From Stomoxys calcitrans (lineage: Eukaryota; Arthropoda; Insecta; Diptera; Muscidae), in NCBI RefSeq assembly GCF_963082655.1, contig NC_081554.1, positions 50,160,750-50,224,749 on the forward strand: a stretch of DNA of 64,000 bases, written 5' to 3'. Within the stretch, counting starts at the first letter, position 1. Every line of letters begins with the position of its first letter. Of this stretch, positions 42,201 through 52,884 are shown in pieces. The notes under the pieces were generated by a model that saw only the letters and a list, made by a program, of their open reading frames with translations, did no database searches and was not told where the DNA came from. The position numbers and the translations under genes were made by a program.

Positions 42201-44471
42201 CCAAAGAACCATTTACTTGGGGAAGAGCACATCACTTATACCGCTGGGGATGAGAAAGAAAAGCCTTAAGTACTCCAACCTAAACCTACCACAGGGAAAG
42301 ATATCAGATAGTCCTAGGCCCCGGGCCTTCAGGGTGTGGCAAGAAATGAGGTTGCGGCAAGCTCGCCCCTTGGGAATATTTTGGTCAAACAAATGCTTTA
42401 TACAACGATAGCCCGTTGGCTCAGGCTATGCGTTGCAGGGTGGCCATGTCCCTAAGACTCATTTACTTGGGGACGAGCACATCACTTATACCGCTGGGGA
42501 TGAGAAAACAAGGCCTTAGACTGCTCCTAATGGTGTTCACTTTGCACAGGTATATGACAACGCCTTATCGGCTACAGACGACGCGAGACGAAAATTAAGG
42601 CTGAGTTTAAGGAGATGAGAAGAACTGAAAGTTGTTTAAGTGTTTTAATAACCACACCAGGGGAGAATCTTAAATCTCTCTAGGTGGTCTATAATGGAAA
42701 ATCAATGCCTACTCGGATGCTTGTTAATGTTTTGGGTTAACTTCGAGTCCATTAACAAAAATCTTTTTGGTACATTTTCGGATGGTGACAGTTTAAAAAC
42801 ATTTGGTGTATAACTGCACACAGTTTAACAGTTTCTAGTAGTTGGTCGCCAATCTGGTACTACGGGGGTCAGAACACTCCAAAACAATCCCATAGCAGAC
42901 GGTTGTACGTGCCTGATTGACTCAATGAAGACCTTTATCGGCGAGGGCTGCCGCCCACTTTGCAACACGCTGCCACAACAACATAAACAACAATAAAAAT
43001 CACCGGATTGACCCGATAGAACGCCAACTAGTTGGGGGCTGCCGACTCAGTGCACGTTCCAGCCTGAATTTTGGTGAGGTTCTGTATGGGAACAATTGGG
43101 CACCGTGGCTCACAAAGGAAGGAGTTTAAAATGGTATTCCCTTTCTTACCATATGCAAACAACGCACATTGTTACCCATGCATAGAGACATTATATTTAC
43201 TCTTGGTTAGAAGCCCCGCAGGATAAGGCACCCACGGCAGGTAACTGCATAAAACAAAAAAAAGAACCCCGATCTGGTTAAATAGGAGTTATAGGATTGC
43301 AGCTGAATCCTTATACCTTGTCTGGATTCGGCCCAGTCACTTAGTCTTCTTGTCTTTCCTGACTATTGTAAGGCCTCAGGTTTCTGATTAAAGAGTACTC
43401 CCGATAAGTACTTATTCTGGACTTCCAGACAACCATTCTTACAATATTGCTTCACGAATACCGCTTTCTTCACGTTCTTTTCTCCGACACTGTGATGCTA
43501 TTAACACAATCATATACCATCACTATCAAGGAAAAACACAATGGACCTAGAATGGAATTGATTGAAGCGGCGAGCAAACCATAACCTAGGTTCATATTTC
43601 GAGTACGCGCCAAACATCCTTACAAAACTATCACTAAATCTGATTGAAATTGCGACTGAGAATATAATTCACAAGATCGGTTTATCTTAATGTCGTAAAA
43701 TTGGTTATAGCTTATGCAGATGTTAGAGATCAACAATTTCCATCGCTCATTACCTTTTCCATGTCCACTTTTTGTAGTTGACGAAATAAACATAGAATCC
43801 TTGTACCAATACCAGGTTGGGAAAGTTTTTGTTATCCACAGCCATTAAAGGGGGCTTCATTCTAAAAGAAAAACATATTTTTAAAAACTATTTCTCCTTC
43901 TTCCTAAGCATATACCCATCCAACTTACGAAAGTTTTAGATCGAATGGTATGGGAATGAACCTGCCCTCAACTCGATCCACAAGGCGCCAATTTATCGCA
44001 GTTTGTGGCAACTTCATGCACATGAAGGCATAGGGCAATTGAGAATTTCCCCACAAATTAAGCAGTTTAAAGTTGGTGACAACACCTGGACCAATATCCA
44101 TTTGAACACAGCCCATTAACTCGCCAGTTTTCCAAGTCCATGCCAATATTTCGCCAGACTGACTGCAGGCCACAACAATGTGCTCATTATCCAATTCAAA
44201 GTCATAGTCTGCCAAGGGGGTTGTGGCACCCACCAGCTTACGTACCAGTTGGCCGGTGGTTGTGGAATACACGTTGATAACATCACCCGACAGGAACAGC
44301 AAGTGTCTAGAGGTGGGGGGGGGGGGGGTAAAATAACGTTTTTACTAAGGGCTTTATCTCATAGCGCAACTTAACTTACTCTCCTGAACTACCGTATATG
44401 GGAGGTTTTTCAATTATATTCCCTCCAGCCAAATGCTCAAACTGCAAACTGTCCTCGTTTTCGAAATTCAT
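36242..44471 (-). CDS. Wdr75: WD repeat-containing protein 75 (UTP17/NAN1 family), exons 1-9 of 10
   Basis: This is a component of the small-subunit processome (t-UTP/UtpA group in yeast), needed for pre-rRNA transcription and 18S rRNA maturation in the nucleolus. Coding exons on the - strand: 44471-44380, 44306-43929, 43861-43754, 41064-40932, 38664-38254, 38188-38010, 37910-36739, 36679-36519, 36442-36242, then 1254-847. All have GT/AG borders and phases that agree, giving 1080 residues. The start ATG (44471) has an A-rich context and gives MNFENEDSLQFEHLAGG. Landmarks shared with vertebrate WDR75 are SGDVINVYST (blade 1, exon 2), HPSEDCFATGDETGKIFLW (exon 4), HWHHTKVTSICFTVSG and LPRMSAKIQHIVVSPD (exon 5), VTKAAFNIDWL (exon 6), and PHEGGFKAIEFSND and DGSLLAAGFGN (exon 7). 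The protein is longer than the vertebrate one (about 830 aa), mainly because of a charged insertion of about 215 residues at 542-760. Introns 3 (41065-43753) and 4 (38665-40931) are full of repeats. Confidence 0.93.
38697..38830 (+). repeat. Family B left-end fragment in Wdr75 intron 4
   Basis: ATAAGGAAAGACAAAAGTCG, GGCGGCGCCGACTATATAAT, then ACCCTACACCACC. Confidence 0.6.
38885..39840. repeat. Family C repeat, tandem copies, in Wdr75 intron 4
   Basis: The unit TTGTTTGTTCCGTATAGACT... GAACCGATTACCTTGAAATG... TTGTGTAGGTTGGTCTGGAA... CCCTCCCCCTTATCCC... ATATGGGAATCAAATGAAAG occurs about three times. Confidence 0.65.
39878..40545 (+). repeat. Family A repeat, copy A11, in Wdr75 intron 4
   Basis: TTTTTATACCCACCACCATA start, three to four units, right end TTAGCAGAATCCATGGTGGT and GATTCGACCCGGCCC. 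The hairpin is degenerate. Confidence 0.8.
41690..41970 (-). pseudogene. Jockey-type non-LTR fragment (copy J3), in Wdr75 intron 3
   Basis: TTGATCTAGAGGTTCTCTTT and CAGATCTGAATATTATTCCA match the 3' half of the copy at 57556-58536, with a deletion between the two segments. No open frame remains. Confidence 0.55.
42022..42522. repeat. 251-bp tandem duplication in Wdr75 intron 3
   Basis: CTCCAACCTAAACCTACGAC... ATATCAGATAGTCCTAGGCC... ATCACTTATACCGCTGGGGA at 42022-42272 is repeated at 42273-42522 with roughly 8% substitutions. The ORFs at 42166 and 42416 are the same frame in the two copies. Confidence 0.75.
42523..43753. other. Unassigned repeat debris in Wdr75 intron 3
   Basis: Phrases such as GGTCGCCAATCTGGTACTAC and CCGGATTGACCCGATAGAAC recur weakly near 31270-31620 and 61000-61070. 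I cannot identify the element. Confidence 0.35.
44307..44379 (-). other. Wdr75 intron 1 with a C14 polypyrimidine tract
   Basis: A 73-base intron, GTAAGT at 44379-44374 to TAG at 44309-44307. On the coding strand the tract before the acceptor is 14 consecutive C (14 G on the + strand, 44315-44328), followed by ACCTCTAG. Joining across it restores SSGE-HLLFLSGDVINVYS, the first WD40 blade. Confidence 0.85.
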
Positions 44472-45852
44472 TTTTGTTTCGCAGGAAATTGATGTTACGG
44501 ATATTGATTTTGGATTCAAGGCCTGGTGAATGTATTCCAAAGAGACTATTTTAGGATTTCCCGATTGATAACTTTCAAAATTGATCAATTTCCTTGCAGA
44601 CAACGATTCGGGAAACCTTTTGAAAATAATGTTGAATTCAACACGTGAAAATGCAAGTACAGTGCCGAAAATTATTTATTGGCGCCGGAGAAACATAAAC
44701 AAATACGCGGCGGCGAGATTCCTCTTTATTTTCATACTTTGATCAACAAACATACCCTTCTTAAGGGCGGTATGCATCTTAAACGAATGTTTCGTTGTCA
44801 TAAGAAATGCACAGACGTAACCACACACGGTTGTGTTGAGAATAATGTCATTTTTGAAATGACAAATGTCATCAAGCTGATCAAAGTTTTGCCAACACAC
44901 ACAAAGACATTTTTGTGCGTGTGTGTATACATGTGCGTACATGAGCAGAGAATATGCTAGAGAGAAAATAACGAAGAGAGAAGGCAAACAAAAATCTGTC
45001 ATCGTAATACCTTCAAACCTGGCCGGTTGTTAACAGCTGTTCTCGTGAGACCATCTTTTTAAATCCACCTTGTAAGAAAAAATTGCTTTGATTAATTTTT
45101 GCACCACCTAATAGATGTTTCCACAAAATAACATTTAATTTTGAAGTTTTTTGCTACCTAAAATTTCGTTTAAGTTGCATACTGGACCTTAAATTAAGGA
45201 CGAAGCAATCTTGCAATGAAATCACAAATTTTTACAATATTTGCCATTCAGCAACAAGCATGAAACCACATCCAAAGCCAATATGTATGGCAAAATTTCC
45301 CAATGCCTGTCGCAAGCTTCATTTTTTCAAAATTACCATATGATTATCACCTTCAGAATTTTGATAGGGTGTTCACCATTTTAGCCATATTGACAAACAT
45401 GAGCTTATTGGGTTATCTGTTTAATTGATCAGCTGGGTGATACATTTGTTACGGCACGTCAGCACTAACTATAATGTTTCGTTTAACTACCTTTTGGAAG
45501 GGGGAGAATGATGTAAATTCACTCATACATACTAAAAAAGTGGAACACGCTGCAAAAAGGTAAACAAATATGAAAATCCAGTACCATTCAATTAAATAAT
45601 TTCTGGGACAATTGTGGCTAAAGTCGGTGTATGCCAAGCGTATCAAAATTAATCGATTCTGTCGTTTTCTTATAGGTAATGTTCACTCACTGCAAATCGT
45701 AGAATCGAACTACGTGTCCTACCTATCAACAGCAGCAGTGCAGCGGCAGCAGTAGCAGCTTGTTTAAAAATAGCAATAGAAAGCCGAAATTGTTTTCAAG
45801 ATAGGATTTTGTTTGCTACATGCATTTTTGAAAAGCATTCCACCGCAATATA
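44472..45852. promoter_or_regulatory. Divergent upstream region between Wdr75 and malectin
   Basis: 1.38 kb between the two start codons, without recognised TEs. It contains an AC/GT-rich microsatellite (about 44895-44945), a CAGCAG/GCAGCAG repeat (45728-45755) and E-box-like CAGCTG near 45033. No clear TATA box. ORFs of 93 and 108 codons overlap on opposite strands around the microsatellite and look spurious. Confidence 0.5.
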
Positions 45853-48800
45853 ATGGACTTTGTAGTGGCCAAGTCATTAACGATAAAAACATCAACAATT
45901 TGGAGACCACTTGTTTTCGTTGCTCTCTTGATAACCACCTCGGCACCAGGTATCGCTGATGCAGCAGTGAATGGTGACTTACAGGTTATATACGCTGTAA
46001 ATGCTGGTGGCTATGACCACACTGATAAACATGGGATTGTGTATGAATCTGATCCATTGAATGTCGGCACTGCATCAGATTATGGCAATCATTTATTGAT
46101 TATTGGTCGTGTGCCGGAACAAGATGAGGTGCTTTACCGTACGGAACGATATCATACAGCTACATTTGGCTATGATTTGCCCTTGGAGGGTGATGGCAAC
46201 TATGCATTGATGTTAAAATTTTGTGAGGTGTACTTTAATGAGCCAAACATGAAGGTGAGCATGGTTTTCATTTAAATGATGTGTGCAGTTCTTTTTTTTT
46301 TTGGATACTAGAAAGTTGATAAGGGCATAGGAATTAGCTGAAGACTGATAATAAAATATATTGATATTGTGCTGTCAATTGGATTACGTCCCATCTATCA
46401 TGCTGGTCATAGATAACGACACACATATATTTAGAAATCAAATAAGTGGGCGTTTTGTTCCCATTTGTGGGTAAAAGAAATGAAAATTATGCCATATGGT
46501 TAATATCACATACAATTTCTATTAACTGGCAAGGAATTTCGATACATTAACACTTTTTAGAAATCATTTGCACTACAGACATATGTAGGATACGTTCACG
46601 TTAGAATAAGCCAAAAGATTGGAGTGCAGATCTTAGATTCAAGTGTGGATTACTAAGGACATGTTGCGTCAAGATGGCTTTCCTCATGGCTTCCGCCAAT
46701 AGAAGGAAAAACACTAAGATCAGTCACTTCAACCACCCCCGGCACGGGATAGCTATTAGCACCACACTGACTGGGACATTGAGGTCCAATCCGTGTGGTA
46801 TTCATTGCTGTCACAAGAAGCTTAACTGCGAGCTACCGGTCGCGTCCACAGATTGCGGATAGTGAACTGTGCCAAGCCTATATACCTTCCATATAAACCG
46901 ATCTTCCGATTTCATTGCTTGAACCTTTACAAGACGAAATTTTCGTCGGATTTGGCTAAAATTTTGCACGTAGTGTTCTGTCCCACAACCGTGCCAAGTA
47001 TAGTCCCAATCAGTCTATAACCTGCTATAGCTCCCATATAAACCGATCTTCCGATTTAACTTCTTGAGCTCCTGGAACTCGCAATTTTTGACCGATTTGG
47101 CCAAAATTTTGCTTTTGGTGTTTTGTTATGACTTCCAATAGCTGTGCTAAGTACGGTCCAATTCGCTCTATAACCTTACATAGCTCCCATATAAACCGAT
47201 CTCCCGATTTGATTTCTTGAACCCCTGGAAGCCACAGTTTTTATCCGATTTGGCTGAAATACTACATGTAGCGTTCTGTTAATACTTCTAACAAATGTGT
47301 TAAGTGCGGTACAAATCGGTCTATAACCTGATATAGCTCCCATATAAACCGATCGCCCGATTTTATTTCCTGAGCCTTTACAAACCGCAATTTTTGTCCG
47401 ATTTGGCTAAAATTATGCATGTAGAGTTCCGTTATGATTTCCAACAACAGTGTCAACTAGAGTCAAAATCGGTGTATAACCTGATATAGCTCCCATATAA
47501 ACAGACCTCACGATTTGACTTCTTTAACGCTGGAAAGCGCAGTTTTTATCCGATCTGACTGTTCTGTTATGACTTCCAGCAACTGTGTTTAGCACGGTCC
47601 AAATCGGTCTATTACTTGATATAGCTCCCATATAAACCGATCTCACGACTTGACTTCTTGAGCCCCTGGAAGCCGTAATTTTTGTCAGATTTGGCCGAAA
47701 TTTTGCATGTTGTGTTTTGATATGAATTCCAAGATCGGTGCTAAGTACGGCCCAAATCGGTCTCTAACCTGATATAGATCCCATATAAACCGATCTCCCG
47801 ATTTGACTTCTCGAGCCCCGATCTCTCGATCATCCTTGTTCGTTTCCTAGAAACTTCAATTTTTGACAGAAGTTTGGTATGTAGAATAAAATCCTGCCCT
47901 ACAACTTTATTTATTGTGTATACATTTTTAGTAGAGTCCATGGTGGTTCGAGTCCCGAGATTCGAACCGAGCTTTTACTGGTTTCTTTTCATCCTCCTCT
48001 TTGTCTTTTATGTCAAATTTCAAAATTCTACCTCTACCCATCCGCCCTGCAAAAAGTTCGCCCACTTCGTACCTTTTTTGTACTTTTTTTAGTACCTAAA
48101 TGTAAAAGTTTCTAGTTAAATTTACAAAGTTCTAGTTAAATTTACAAAGAAATTACCAAATAGTACCAATTGCGGTACTAAATGTACTATTTCTCCCACT
48201 TGCGGTAGGATTTTCCAAATTTGTTTACCAAACCTTTTTTTCGAGATGCTTTTTCATTTGAGCCCAAGAACATAATTCTAGCCCTTTCCATTCGCGCTGG
48301 GTAAATATGTACCATTTCGTACTTTTTGGTACTTTTTAGTACCTTTACATGCAAATATCACCAACTCCAGCCTTACCCCGTGCCTGTGACCCAAGACCAA
48401 CATTCGTGCAAAATTTCATGATTCTAGCTTTAGCCGTTTGGGCTGGGCGATGATCAGTCAGACAGCAATCAGTCAGTCACTCAACTCTTTTACATATTGG
48501 GTTACCCAAAAAGTAATTGCGGATTTTTTAAAAGAAAGTAAATGCATTTTTAATAGAACTTAGAATGAACATTAATCAAATATACTTTTTTTTTAAAGAG
48601 AGCTAAAAGTAACAGCTGATAACTGACAGAAGAAGGAATGCAATTACAGAGTCCCAAGCTGTGAAAAAATTTGTCAACGCCGACTCTATGAAAAGTCCGC
48701 AATTACTTTTGAGCAACCCAATACAATATATAGACAGCTACTCCAACCTAACCTAACTTATATGATTAGAACCCAGTTGATAGGTATTTGTTCATTATTT

Positions 48801-49449
48801 TATCAATTTTGTTTCTTTTTTGCAGGTATTCGATGTCGTTCTCAATCGCCAACACGAAATCGTTTCGAATTTGGATATTTTCGCCCAAGTCGGTCGCGGT
48901 ACCGCCCATGACGAGTACATATTTTTCAGCGTATCGCGTGGCAAATTACATTACAAAGATGAAGTATCCGATATACGCAACAATGTGATACGTCTGGATT
49001 TCATAAAGGGTGCTTATGATAATCCAAAAATCAATGCATTTGCTTTATTCAAAGGCGATGTGGAGCGAATACCACGCTTAATGCCAATACAAAATGAGGC
49101 CGGAAAGGATTTCGATGAGGGTTATGCAGCAGAGGAAAGAAATCATGAAATAAATGCCCATACCCAAAGTAAGAAAGCAAAACAAAATAAAAAAGTTTTG
49201 GCAGAGGAGCTGAATCATGAGCCTCTAGACTCTGAGGAAGATGAAACCATAGATGATGTTTACGAGCATGATGGTGATGGCTTTGATGATGATGTCGATT
49301 ATTTACTAAAAGATAATCGTAAAAATTCTAAAACTAGTGGGCCACGTCAACCGAATCCTTACACCTCGGAGGATTCCATGGTTTTGATGCCTGTCTTTGT
49401 GGCCATAGGCTGTTTTATACCGCTTTTGTTTTGCCTTTGCAAATTATGA
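45853..49449 (+). CDS. Mlec: Malectin (ER carbohydrate-binding protein)
   Basis: An ER membrane lectin that binds di-glucosylated high-mannose N-glycans on newly made glycoproteins and takes part in quality control. Exons 45853-46254 and 48826-49449 (phase 0, donor GTGAGC, acceptor TTTTTTGCAG) give 341 residues. An N-terminal signal sequence (to about residue 38) is followed by the malectin domain (about 42-215). The five glucan-contacting residues known from frog malectin are all present: Y77 (SDYG), Y100 (TERY), Y127-F128 (EVYF) and D199 (YDNPK). Then come an acidic linker (about 225-300, EDETIDDVYEHDGD), the conserved GPRQPNPYTSEDS and a C-terminal membrane helix VLMPVFVAIGCFIPLLFCLC ending KL, so the topology is type I. 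The vertebrate protein has about 292 residues; the linker accounts for the excess. The intron (46255-48825) holds family A and MITE copies. Confidence 0.95.
46255..46869. other. Malectin intron, 5' part without recognised repeat
   Basis: AT-rich. From about 46715 short composite-repeat phrases (CACACTGACTGGGACATTGA, GTGGTATTCATTGCTGTCAC) appear. No coding sequence. Confidence 0.4.
46870..47970 (+). repeat. Family A repeat, copy A12, in the malectin intron
   Basis: No left end; it opens in a unit (CTTCCATATAAACCGATCTT). It has about seven units and the right end TAGTAGAGTCCATGGTGGTT then GATTCGAACCGAGCTTTTAC. Confidence 0.8.
47971..48496. repeat. Repeat with TTTGGTACTTTTTAGTACC phrases
   Basis: CGTACTTTTTGGTACTTTTT, CCTCTACCCATCCGCCC and GTGACCCAAGACC-type segments, similar to 28850-29060. 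No coding capacity. Confidence 0.45.
48497..48721. mobile_element. MITE with TTGGGTTACCC inverted ends, copy 4 (inverted)
   Basis: 225 bp with TA on both sides, in the malectin intron 100 bases before exon 2. It is inverted relative to copies 1-3. Ends TTGGGTTACCCAAAAAGTAA and GAGCAACCCAA. Confidence 0.85.
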
Positions 49450-50282
49450 AGTGGGCAAATGGTTTAAAATCCAACTGCTGTACTGTCCTACTGCAATGCC
49501 ATTGTGCCGTCATCTTGTAAACGCTGTTTCGGCTGCATTTCGTCATTTATACTTTCGTAATTAATAACAGAGAGCTGTGTTTTATGTTCGTAACATGTGC
49601 TTGATTGCCGCCGTACATGAAATATTTGTATGGCCATACGGCACACCACACTTATGGATTTGTGTTCATCCCAGAGCTATTCTTTCGGTGTGAGAATGAA
49701 AGATATTTTTAATTTTAGCTAACTTTACGTTCACAATGATCTTGATTTTTTTTATTATTATCATTATAACTATTATAATTTGGGAAAAAGTACTTATAGC
49801 ATTTATTTAATTTAAATTAATTTTTTTTGATACTTAATATGTTCCTTGCAAGGTAGTTGTCGTTTTTATTTCCTTTTGTGAAAAACTTGGTTGTATTCCT
49901 TTCGATTGAAGCACTTTGTTTTAAAAGCACTTTAATTTTTGGTTGCGCTTATCATGCGTGTCGTTGTATATTTCTTTTTTTTTTGTTTTCTTTTTTCAAA
50001 AAAAGAGTGGAAATTTTATGTATGTATCAACGATTTTGCTGAACAGTATACTATAAAAAACGAAAACTTTATTTAAAAATTAGCTAAAACAAATTGAAGA
50101 TAATAAAATGTTGACCTAGAAATGACCATAATGCAATTTTAGCGTAATCCCATAGACAATTATTGGAGAAATCAGAAATCATCCAGGTAAGCCACATTAT
50201 CAACTTTAGATATTTTCCATTATAAAGGCGGCATACTGCAAAAGCAATTGCGTAAGTTAAGTTTTTACATAAGAAATGGAAG
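49450..50282 (+). other. Malectin 3' UTR and downstream stretch
   Basis: AT-rich with long T runs and no ORF of note. It contains the poly(A) signal at 50102-50107. Confidence 0.5.
50102..50107 (+). promoter_or_regulatory. Poly(A) signal AATAAA for malectin
   Basis: AATAAA about 650 bases after the stop codon; the first canonical hexamer I find downstream. Confidence 0.5.
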
Positions 50283-50740
50283 GTGCGGCATAAAGTCGGA
50301 CGAAGCCGATCGTTAATAAGGAAATCTCCTTTGGCCTACCCTGTCAAAAAACGAAGCCTGTTTGACGGATTTGGCAAGTTGCATGACGGCAGGTCACATG
50401 CAGAACTACGAATTATATATCAGCGGATACTTTCTTTGACTGGCTGGGCTTCGCCTTCCCAGAAAAGGATCAGTGGACTGTGGGTATTGCCCACTGGGTA
50501 CCTCGCCTTTCCTTCAAGAGCTTTTACATACACAAATGGGTCGACAATGGATAGGTGCACTAATCCAGAGGTTTTCATGGATTTCTTTGGAATTAGGATG
50601 TCACATAGTTTCCTGGATTGCTATAAGGTCTTTCAGGCGGAAGTTTTCACTATAATGAAGGCACATGTGAGGTCGAAACTGAAGGCACTGAAGACGATGC
50701 CGATGCAGAAGCGAATGTCCTATCGGATTGGTTCTATATA
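50283..50740 (+). pseudogene. Non-LTR RNase H fragment
   Basis: One frame reads FTYTNGSTMDRCTNPEVFMD, then FFGIRMSHSFLDCYKVFQAE, EVFTIMKAHV and SKLKALKTM. TNGS replaces the usual TDGS first catalytic Asp of RNase H; the VFQAE Glu is the second. The last 145 bp (50596-50740) are duplicated at 50981-51125 beyond a MITE. Confidence 0.6.
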
Positions 50741-50978
50741 TTGGGTTGCCCAAAAAGTAATTGCGGATTTTTTTAAAAGAAAGTAAATGCATTTTTAATA
50801 AAACATAGAATGAACTTTAATCAAATATACTTTTTTTACATTTTTTTTCTAAAGCAAGCTAAAAATAACAGCTGATAACTGACAGAAGAAAGAATGCAAT
50901 TACAGAGTCACAAGCTGTGAAAAAATTTGTCAACGCCGACTATATGAAAAATCCGCAATTACGTTTTGGGCAACCCAA
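50741..50978. mobile_element. MITE with TTGGGTTGCCC inverted ends, copy 5 (inverted)
   Basis: 238 bp with TA on both sides. It lies exactly between the two copies of a 145-bp duplication (50596-50740 and 50981-51125). Confidence 0.85.
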
Positions 50979-50980
50979 TA

Positions 50981-51125
50981 GGATGTCACATAGTCTCCTG
51001 GATTGCTATAAGGTCTTTCAGGCGGAAGTTTTCACTATAATGAAGGCAAATGTGAGGTCGAAACTGAAGGCACTGGAGACGATGCCGATGCAGAAGCGAC
51101 TGTCCTATCGAATTGGTTCTATATA
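50981..51125 (+). repeat. Second copy of the 145-bp RNase H segment
   Basis: GGATGTCACATAGTCTCCTG... GATTGGTTCTATATA-type sequence, colinear with 50596-50740 with five substitutions by my count. Confidence 0.85.
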
Positions 51126-52884
51126 CGTTGACACTTTGGCCAAGTGTCAACGTCGTGTCGACGGAATCTCTACATTGATGTTGAAGAATCTGGATTCACC
51201 TGGAGTTGAGTACCTTACCACTGTCCTCAACCTGTCATTGAACACTCTTATAGTTCCCGATGTCTGGAAAATGGGTAGAGTGATCCCGTTACTGAAGCCT
51301 GGAAAAGACCCGAGTTTGGGGGAGTCGTACAGACCAGTACTCACCAGTGGCAAAGACGCTTGAGGCATTACTCCTTCCGAGTCTCGTAGGAGAATTTCCA
51401 TTCGCCGAGCATCAACATGGATTTCGAAGACTGCACAGCACAACAACAGCTTTGCATGCCATCACCGCACACATTTGCCGTGGCTTCAATCAGCCCAGGC
51501 CATGTGATAGGACGGTTCTTAAGGCACTGGACATATCGAAGGCATTCGACATTCGACGGCATTATTTGAGGACATTGCCAACACGTCCCTCCAGCCAGGC
51601 CTGAAACGATGGGTCTCGCATTATCTGTGTGGTCACCAGTCATTTGTGGAATTTAGGGATAAGAAGTCGAAACACCGTAGAGGGACACAGGGAGTTCCCC
51701 AAGGTGGGTTGATATCACCGGCACTGTTTAACCTCTACATATCCTCCATTCCACCCCCTCCAAATGGCATAGAGATCGTATCATATGGGGACGATAGTAC
51801 GATCATGGCATCAGGCCCCTCACCTATTGATGACATCTGCGATAGGTTGAACTTCTACCTCAACGAGCTTGCCTCATATTTCGCTGCAAGAAATCTGAAG
51901 ATATCCGCCAACAAATCTTCAGCCACATTGTTCACTACAAATACGCGTGAGGTGAAAACTGAGCTGAGTGTGATGGTCGATGGAGATATTATTCCGACCA
52001 TCAAGTGTCCCAAAATACTTGGCGTTTGACAGCTCTTACACTTACTCCCCACATGTCACAGCAATCTGCGATAAAGTCAAAAGTAGAAACAAGGTCCTCA
52101 AGTCACTTGCTGGCAGCACTTGGGGTGCAGACCACGTACAAAGCAATTGGCTGGTCTGTGGTAAGTTATGCAGCGCCAGTGTGGTCTCGTCAACTTTGTG
52201 ACACGCAGTGGAATAATATTCCGATTTGTCAGATTGCTGCCCTTTGAACTGCGATGGGCTGTCTCCTCAGTTCTCATGTGGACCACCCCCATTAGGAGCC
52301 AAAGATCCTACCAGTGCGAAGACATAACTACATGCTGTCTAAGCAATACCTTTTGGGCTGTTATCGCAGAAACCATCCAAATCATCATCTTGTGGATAGA
52401 TATCCACCGCCCAGAAGCCTTAAGGTAAATCTACATGATCTAGAGCGTGAGGTTTAACGCTACAAGAGAGAACCTCTAGATCAAGCGGCATATCAAGCAG
52501 TTCTAGACAATATTCGTGCAGACACGGTAGCAGATGCGGTAAATGGCTACCGGGTGGGAGGACGACCGCCTTCCATTTCACCTGAAAAAATTGACCTCCC
52601 CCGGCAAACCAGAGTAGTTCTGGCTCAAATACCTTCCGGGAGATGCAGCCGCCTCAATTCCTACAGAGCTAGGATTGATGCCGACGGGCAAGATGTATGT
52701 CCCGATTGTAACCAGGGACCGCACGATACACGTCACCTGTTTAACTGCTCAGCCAGACCCACTCGACTCAGACCCGGATCCCTGTGGACGCACCCCATCT
52801 CAGTCGCAGAGTTCCTGGAACTTGACACTCAACAGAATCAAACAGACGAAAGATAGAACACAATAAACTGCTACAACAACAACA
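51126..52884 (+). pseudogene. Jockey-type non-LTR retrotransposon, 5'-truncated (copy J1)
   Basis: RT pieces in order: VDGISTLMLKNLDSPGVEYL, VWKMGRVIPLLKPGKDPSLG, FAEHQHGFRRLHSTTTALHA, LKALDISKAFD, GTQGVPQGGLISPALFNLYI, and VSYGDDSTIMASG (YGDD at 51784-51795). The thumb (KVLKSLAGSTWGAD in the other copy) and a C-terminal Cys-rich segment follow. The element ends in ACAATAAACTGCTACAACAA with an (AAC)n tail at about 52870-52888. Frameshifts occur near 51360, 51560, 52020 and beyond. The protein order and AAC tail fit the Jockey clade. Confidence 0.8.

Noticed and set aside
44376..44603. Longer Wdr75 start extending upstream of 44471
   Set aside because: The frame is open upstream to a TAA near 44680 but has no ATG; the apparent start at 44603 is a TTG. 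The ATG at 44471 has a good context.
50741..50978. A CRISPR-like arrangement of spaced direct repeats
   Set aside because: The only spaced repeats are MITEs and duplications; there is no regular short repeat/spacer array, and the genome is eukaryotic.
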